Assembly (NCBI GenBank): GCA_024278035.1
Contig: JAJRUA010000059.1
Span: forward strand, 1 to 13,005
DNA from: Planctomycetota bacterium
GTDB lineage: Bacteria > Planctomycetota > Planctomycetia > Pirellulales > Lacipirellulaceae
Direction: 5' to 3'
DNA length: 13,005 nt
The position numbers and the translations under genes were made by a program. Numbering within the stretch: position 1 is the first letter of the stretch; each line of letters begins with the position of its first letter. The notes beneath the pieces are model-generated. The model saw only the letters and a list, made by a program, of their open reading frames with translations, had not been told where the DNA came from and ran no database searches. Of the stretch, positions 9,012-13,005 are shown piece by piece.

Positions 9012-9028
9012 CAAAAAAACGTAAAAAC

Positions 9029-9955
9029 ATGATCGAAATTAAGAACTTCAGCAAATCGTACGGTGACTTTGTCGCCGTCGAAGACCTTAGCCTTAGTATT
9101 GGCAAAGGGGAAATGTTCGGATTTATCGGGCCCAACGGAGCCGGCAAAAGCACGACGATTCGTTTTCTTGCGACCCTGTTACGCGCTACGCACGGCGAGG
9201 CGATCGTCAATGGTTGCAACGTCGCCCACGACCCCATCGGCGTGCGGCGGTCCATCGGCTACATGCCGGACATGTTTGGTGTGTACGACGGAATGAAAGT
9301 ATGGGAGTTTTTGGATTTTTTCGCTGTCGCGTATGAGATACCTCGCAACCAACGGAAAGGAATCATTGGCGATGTTCTTGAGTTGCTTGATTTAACCCAC
9401 AAACGAGACGACTACGTCAACGGCTTATCCCGTGGAATGAAGCAGCGGCTCTGCTTGGCAAAAACGTTGGTCCACGACCCGCCGGTTTTAATCCTCGACG
9501 AACCGGCCAGCGGCCTGGATCCACGGGCTCGGCTGGAAGTGAAGGCGCTGCTTAAAGAGCTTCGCAAGATGGGAAAGACCATTCTGATTTCGAGCCATAT
9601 CCTTACGGAGCTTGCCGATGTTTGCACAAGCATTGGCATCCTTGAGCGCGGGCGTCTTTTGCTTTCGGGGCCCATCGATAAAGTCTACCGACGGATTCAG
9701 CAGAATCGGCATTTAGAGGTTCGCTTCACCGGCGACCCCGCAGCCGGCCTGAGCCTCATCCTAAGCGATCCCCACGTTCGCAGCGTCCAGGAAGATGCGC
9801 GAAGCGCGAGCATCGAGTACGCTGGCGAAGACGCCGATGTACAACGACTGATGCGCTCGCTGGTTGCTGCGAAGGTCGGCCTCGTTTCGTTTGCCGACAA
9901 GGAACCGACGCTCGAAGATGTCTTCATGCTCGTTACGAAAGGTTTGGTGACATAA
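9029..9955 (+). CDS. ABC-2-type transporter ATP-binding protein
   Basis: This 308-residue cytoplasmic ATPase would power an ABC exporter or an ABC-type envelope complex. Walker A is GPNGAGKST (34-42). The Q-loop region is IGYMPDMFGVYDGM (77-90), with Asp81 where Gln or Glu is usual. The signature is LSRGMKQR (133-140), Walker B is VLILDEP (153-159), the D-loop is SGLD (161-164) and the switch His is His190. The final 80 residues form the C-terminal extension typical of the CcmA/NatA/GldA-like class, ending in LEDVFMLVTKG. The open frame reaches a GTG at 9008 inside the intergenic repeat. The ATG at 9029 is preferred because it starts directly with the conserved MIEIKNFSKSYG. No Shine-Dalgarno is evident. 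It follows the lipoprotein gene, but no permease gene is next to it. The substrate cannot be told from the sequence. Confidence 0.95.
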   Translation: MIEIKNFSKSYGDFVAVEDLSLSIGKGEMFGFIGPNGAGKSTTIRFLATLLRATHGEAIVNGCNVAHDPIGVRRSIGYMPDMFGVYDGMKVWEFLDFFAVAYEIPRNQRKGIIGDVLELLDLTHKRDDYVNGLSRGMKQRLCLAKTLVHDPPVLILDEPASGLDPRARLEVKALLKELRKMGKTILISSHILTELADVCTSIGILERGRLLLSGPIDKVYRRIQQNRHLEVRFTGDPAAGLSLILSDPHVRSVQEDARSASIEYAGEDADVQRLMRSLVAAKVGLVSFADKEPTLEDVFMLVTKGLVT

Positions 9956-10212
9956 AGAGCAAACAGATTTTCAGGCACCAACGATCGCCCCCTGTGCGAG
10001 CCGGGCTGTCCCCAGCCCAGGAGTGCGTCTCTTATACGCCCCTCTCAGCATTGCAATCCCTCCAATCGGACCCCATCGGATCTCTAGGGGCGCGGTGGTT
10101 TTCCGTAAACGGGGCATGAGGCGTTTTCTGGACCTACTCTCTTCTACACGCAGAGGCATTTGCGAATGCCCTTGCCCTACCGCCCCAGTAGTCCGAACCC
10201 AAGCGCCAGGCA
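9956..10212. other. Intergenic region with small hairpins
   Basis: These 257 nt lie between the ABC ATPase and the PAS protein. GGGCTG-TCCC-CAGCCC at 10003-10018 can form a 6-bp stem about 50 nt past the ATPase stop. It has no T-run, so it is at best a weak terminator candidate. GGCATT-TGCG-AATGCC at 10155-10170 is a perfect 6-bp hairpin in the likely leader of the next gene. No convincing promoter or coding sequence is seen. Confidence 0.4.
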
Positions 10213-11625
10213 ATGATTGTTCCCCGCGTTACGCCCATTAACGAACCACGCGACTTCCAGCCGCATGAGCTCTTTTTCTCGCTAACCGACGGCAAGGGAA
10301 AGATTCGCTACGGCAATCAGGTCTTCACGCGAATTTCCGCTTACAGCGATGAAGATTTGCTCGATCAGCCGCACAATGTCATCCGCCACCCCGACATGCC
10401 CCGGTGTGTGTTTCAGTTGTTGTGGGATTATCTGAAAGCGGGTAAGTCGATCGCTGCCTATGTCAAGAATTTGGCGCAGGATGGTCGGTATTACTGGGTA
10501 CTGGCCGTAGTCGTTCCTTGCCGCGATGGCTACCTTTCCGTTCGCCTGAAACCTTCGACCGCTTTGTTTGATGCGGCTCAGAGCATTTATGCTGAGACCC
10601 TTGCCTTTGAGCAAGACATTGAGGGCAAAGCGGGTAAGAAGCAGGCGATCGAACAAGCGACCCCCTTCTTGCTTGAGAAACTTGCCGGAGCTGGTTTCGC
10701 TAACTACGACGATTTTATGCGTACGGCTCTTACGCAAGAGTTGGCCGCCCGAAATGATCAAATCCTAACGAATCCGCCCCTCGATACGGCAGCCTGCGGA
10801 AGCCTGCGGGGAACGGCGTCGCTTCAGACCTTGCGAGACGAGTTGTCAAGCATTATCGGTCAGCTTGACACGGTTTTCTCATCGCTGGATGCGTTTGAGG
10901 ATCTTAGCAACCGATTGTCGGCAAAACAAAAAATTATGGAAGAGCTTGGCCCCTCGTTGAGCTTCCTAGCCCTCAATACCAATGTCTCTGCTTCACGGCT
11001 CGGCAGCGAAGGAGCCGTTCTCACGGTGATCGCTCGCAACTTGGGCGACTGTTCTAAGGAAGCCGATCGATTGATTGGCACACTCATGGAACGAATGGGC
11101 CCTCTTTGTGACAATGCTCGCAAGCTGGCCTACGATGTGGCTGTCGCTCAACTTGAAGCCCAGGTAATTGAATCGTTTGCTGATGAACTGATCGCCGATG
11201 ATGAGGCTCTGGCGGATGAGCGAGTCCAAGTGAGCTTAGATATTCTGACCGAAGAGTTAACGCGCTGTTGCCGATCGGTGATTAGCGGACTGCACGGATT
11301 GCTGGCGGATGTGCAGGTTCTTGTTAAAGCATCCTCCGATTTGGTAACGCAAGTCGAACAAATGAAGATTGCTCAGCTTAACGGTAAGATTGAAATTGCC
11401 TCGTGCCGCGGGGCGGAGGGTTTCCAGAGCATCTTTGAAGATGTGGCGACGATCGTCGATAGTGCCCGTGGCGATTGCGATGAGATAATCGAAGTTCTTG
11501 GCAACACGGGTGAAGAAGTCCAGCGACTCTTGCAGATCGAACCATCGCTCGATGCCAACCTCAAAGCGGCCGCTCGAGCCGTGAGAAAAACGCTGGATCC
11601 TGGATTGGAGCTTGCCGGCGTATGA
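10213..11625 (+). CDS. Soluble Aer-type PAS protein with chemoreceptor-like helical region
   Basis: The 470-residue protein has no membrane segment or HAMP domain, so it is probably cytoplasmic. Residues 20-113 are a PAS domain of the aerotaxis-receptor (Aer) type. It shows LTDGKGKIRYGNQVFTRIS, the hallmark HNVIRHPDMPRCVFQLLW (54-71), LKAGKS and VKNLAQDGRYYWV (84-96). In Aer this fold binds FAD and senses redox state. Here the Trp that often follows the AGK motif is Ile80, so flavin binding is uncertain. Residues 115-235 are mostly helical. Two stretches resemble the chemoreceptor hairpin tip: FLALNTNVSASRLGSEG (251-267) and QLNGKIEIASCRGAEG (388-403). Each is followed by a helix comparable to the family's VVADEVRKLA helix. 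Both have lost parts of the canonical tip, so normal CheA/CheW coupling is doubtful. No che genes are nearby. An energy- or redox-sensing role is inferred from the PAS domain. The ATG at 10213 has only a poorly spaced AGG upstream. Confidence 0.86.
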   Translation: MIVPRVTPINEPRDFQPHELFFSLTDGKGKIRYGNQVFTRISAYSDEDLLDQPHNVIRHPDMPRCVFQLLWDYLKAGKSIAAYVKNLAQDGRYYWVLAVVVPCRDGYLSVRLKPSTALFDAAQSIYAETLAFEQDIEGKAGKKQAIEQATPFLLEKLAGAGFANYDDFMRTALTQELAARNDQILTNPPLDTAACGSLRGTASLQTLRDELSSIIGQLDTVFSSLDAFEDLSNRLSAKQKIMEELGPSLSFLALNTNVSASRLGSEGAVLTVIARNLGDCSKEADRLIGTLMERMGPLCDNARKLAYDVAVAQLEAQVIESFADELIADDEALADERVQVSLDILTEELTRCCRSVISGLHGLLADVQVLVKASSDLVTQVEQMKIAQLNGKIEIASCRGAEGFQSIFEDVATIVDSARGDCDEIIEVLGNTGEEVQRLLQIEPSLDANLKAAARAVRKTLDPGLELAGV

Positions 11626-11664
11626 GCTAACGCCAAAACGTCTAAACCTAAATTGCAGGACCGT

Positions 11665-11774
11665 AGGCGAGCGGGGTTGCGTTAGCTCCCCGATGGGGGG
11701 GGCCGTTACCATTGAGGGAAGGGCTGCCGTCTAGGGGACTGCTTTCAAGGCGCTGCTATCGGGGGGCTAACGCC
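11665..11774. repeat. Long palindromic intergenic repeat, copy 2, right arm shortened
   Basis: The left arm at 11665-11694 starts AGGCGAGCGGGG and continues GCGTTAGCTCCCCGAT. The right arm at 11758-11774 is ATCGGGGGGCTAACGCC. The loop is about 63 nt. The left arm matches copy 1 at 31-61 in its outer AGGCGAGCGG and in the GCGT-AGC-CCCCGAT core, and the reverse complement of the right flank (CCGATAGCAG) resembles copy 1's CCGATAGTAGCAG. The right arm stops at CGCC and lacks the expected outer segment ending GCTCGCCT. The left part of an insertion sequence begins beyond it. It lies 39 nt after the PAS gene stop. A further GCTAACGCC directly follows that stop (11626-11634) and could pair with the left arm. 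Confidence 0.8.
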
Positions 11775-11815
11775 TAATGGCACTCACTTTAGAAAAATCG
11801 CGGCCCCACCTGGAT

Positions 11816-11832
11816 TTGGCACGGCCTTTGCG
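11816..11832 (+). promoter_or_regulatory. Sigma-54-type (-24/-12) promoter for the transposase
   Basis: TTGGCACGGCCTTTGCG matches the TTGGCACG-N4-TTGC consensus. The invariant GG is at 11818-11819 and the GC at 11830-11831, exactly 12 nt apart. Transcription would start near 11843. A ribosome site GAGGTG (11855-11860) then lies 10 nt before the transposase ATG at 11871, so spacing is right throughout. No enhancer-binding site is recognised. The string might instead be a transposase-binding site in the element's end. Confidence 0.5.
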
Positions 11833-11870
11833 AGTTGGTACTATTTTAGTCCCAGAGGTGGCAAATTGTC

Positions 11871-13005
11871 ATGGTGGACAAACACAAATCCATTGAATTC
11901 ACGGGATTGCAAGCAGGCGATTTCGACAAGGCATTCGAACTTCTGGCTGGGTTGATCGACATCAGCCACGCGAATGAACTGCATCCGAAGCGCAAGAACG
12001 CGGTGTAGTACGTCGTGTGTGGTGCTGTGGATGTTGATTTATCAGCGACTCAAACCGGATGCGTCGCTGGAAACGGCAGTCAAACACTTGCTGGAAACCC
12101 GGCCGGATTATTTGCCTGAAAACCAACGCGTGAGCGAAGGAACACTCTCAACTTCAACGGCCGGATACAGTCAATCTCGCAGTGATCTGCCGCTAGAAGT
12201 TGTAGAATGGTTTTCCAACGAAGTAAGTCATGCTATTGTGTCAAAGTCCCAACCGTTGCTAGACGATCGCAAAATTTTCTTGGTGGACGGCACGACGATG
12301 GCGTTGGCTCCTGAGAAAGAATTGCAGATCGCGTTCCCGCCCGCTTCCAACCAATTGGGCGAAGGTGTTTGGCCCATCGCTTTGCTGACGGTATTCCATG
12401 AACTGGCCAGCGGCTGCGCGATGCTGCCTGAAATCGGAGCGATGTATGGTCCCAATGCCGTTTCGGAAACAGAACTAGCTCGCAAGGGCATGGCGAAACT
12501 TCCGGCCGACTCGATTATCATGACCGATGCCGGCTTCGGGCTATTTGGCGTTGCCTACGAAGCCAAGCGTTACGACCACGATTTCCTTTTGCGAATGAAG
12601 AAGTCGAACTTCGAATCGCTTCGTAAAAAAGGCACGCTTGCCTCGGAAACTCGAAATAGCCAAACTTACTCGCTCAAGTGGATTCCCACTGCGAGTAATC
12701 GCAAAACGCAGCCTGGCCTGCCGGACGAGGCTGCGCTCGACGTCATCTTGCATGAAGTGACCGTCAGCGGTCAGCTCACCTTGTACCTAGTGACCAACCT
12801 GGAACAGGATGCCAACACGCTTGCAGAGTTGTATAAGCATCGGGTTCAAGTTGAGTTTGATATCCGCAACTTGAAGGTAGTTCTGAACACCGAGAACATT
12901 CGAGCCAAGAGCGTCGACATGTTCAAGAAAGAACTCTACACGTCGGTGGTTGCTTACAATCTAGTTGGTCAGTTTCGGCGGCAGGCGGCAGAGATCAACG
13001 ACGTA
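11871..13005 (+). pseudogene. IS4-family transposase, frame broken near the N-terminus and cut by the window end
   Basis: The transposase cuts and rejoins DNA at the element's ends. The ATG at 11871 (ribosome site GAGGTG) opens a 45-residue stretch, MVDKHKSIEFTGLQAGDFDK to RKNAV, ending at TAG 12006-12008. The rest of the protein is in the +1 frame: removing the T at 12006 would give NAV-STSCVVLWMLIYQRLKP. From the ATG at 12031 the frame stays open for 325 codons to the window edge. Counting from there, the catalytic residues are Asp86 (LVDGTT), Asp166 (MTDAGFG) and Glu275. The IS4 signature Y-2-R-3-E-6-K is exact: Y268, R271, E275, K282. About 60-100 C-terminal residues should lie beyond the edge. 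An internal start at 12031 would keep the catalytic core but lose the N-terminal part. A recent one-base insertion, a sequencing error or, less likely, a programmed shift are possible. Confidence 0.85.

Larger units (their letters stand above)
11775..13005 (+). mobile_element. IS4-family insertion sequence, left part (runs off the window)
   Basis: The span contains a transposase with an IS4-type DDE core and extends past the right edge. The left boundary is placed at about 11775 because homology to the palindromic repeat stops at 11774. The sequence then reads TAATGGCACTCACTTTAGAA, and the true terminal inverted repeat probably starts within these bases. The right end and target duplication are outside the window, so the exact ends cannot be set. 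The left non-coding part (to 11870) holds a sigma-54-like promoter and a good ribosome site. Confidence 0.75.

Noticed and set aside
9008..9028. GTG start of the ABC ATPase at 9008
   Set aside because: It lies inside the right arm of the intergenic repeat and adds only a Lys-rich heptapeptide before the conserved MIEIKNFSKSYG.
10003..10018. GGGCTG/CAGCCC hairpin as a definite terminator of the ABC ATPase
   Set aside because: The stem is 6 bp and has no T-run, so it is only mentioned in the intergenic entry.
10791..10810. Tandem AGCCTGCGG direct repeat inside the PAS protein gene
   Set aside because: It is short, leaves the frame intact and gives no protein repeat. It is probably chance or an old local duplication.

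Overview
The window most likely comes from a planctomycete, probably of the order Pirellulales. This is inferred, not proven. The reasons are moderately GC-rich DNA with few strong Shine-Dalgarno sites, a large predicted lipoprotein/membrane protein beside an ABC ATPase, an exported protein whose C-terminal domain resembles ones I associate with planctomycetes, and palindromic intergenic repeats with GGGCGTAAGCCCCCCGAT-type arms. No rRNA, tRNA or CRISPR array is visible.

Left part, minus strand (140-6066): glnE (two-domain glutamine synthetase adenylyltransferase/deadenylase), then guaB (IMP dehydrogenase), then an exported Cys-containing protein of unknown function that overlaps the end of guaB by 20 nt. 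The order of transcription is glnE, guaB, unknown. Two of the three are housekeeping enzymes of nitrogen control and GTP synthesis. A long palindromic repeat (31-126) follows the last stop codon.

Middle, plus strand (6280-9955): divergent from glnE lies a gene for an 860-residue predicted lipoprotein. It has an amidotransferase-like periplasmic region and two central membrane helices. It is followed by an ABC-2-type ATPase. The gap between them is filled almost exactly by a second, unrelated inverted repeat of the CCACAGAG type. No permease gene accompanies the ATPase.

Right part, plus strand (10213-13005): a soluble sensor-like protein joins an Aer-type PAS domain to a helical region with two chemoreceptor-tip-like segments. 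After it comes a second copy of the palindromic repeat with a shortened right arm, and then the left part of an IS4-family insertion sequence. The transposase reading frame is broken near its N-terminus but keeps its DDE residues and YREK signature. A close match to a sigma-54 promoter lies just upstream of it. The element runs off the end of the window.

The most interesting points are the twin-tip PAS protein, the sigma-54-like promoter on the insertion sequence, the element apparently lodged in the arm of a dispersed palindrome, and the lipoprotein/ATPase pair without a permease. I do not see a complete, clearly new multi-gene system.
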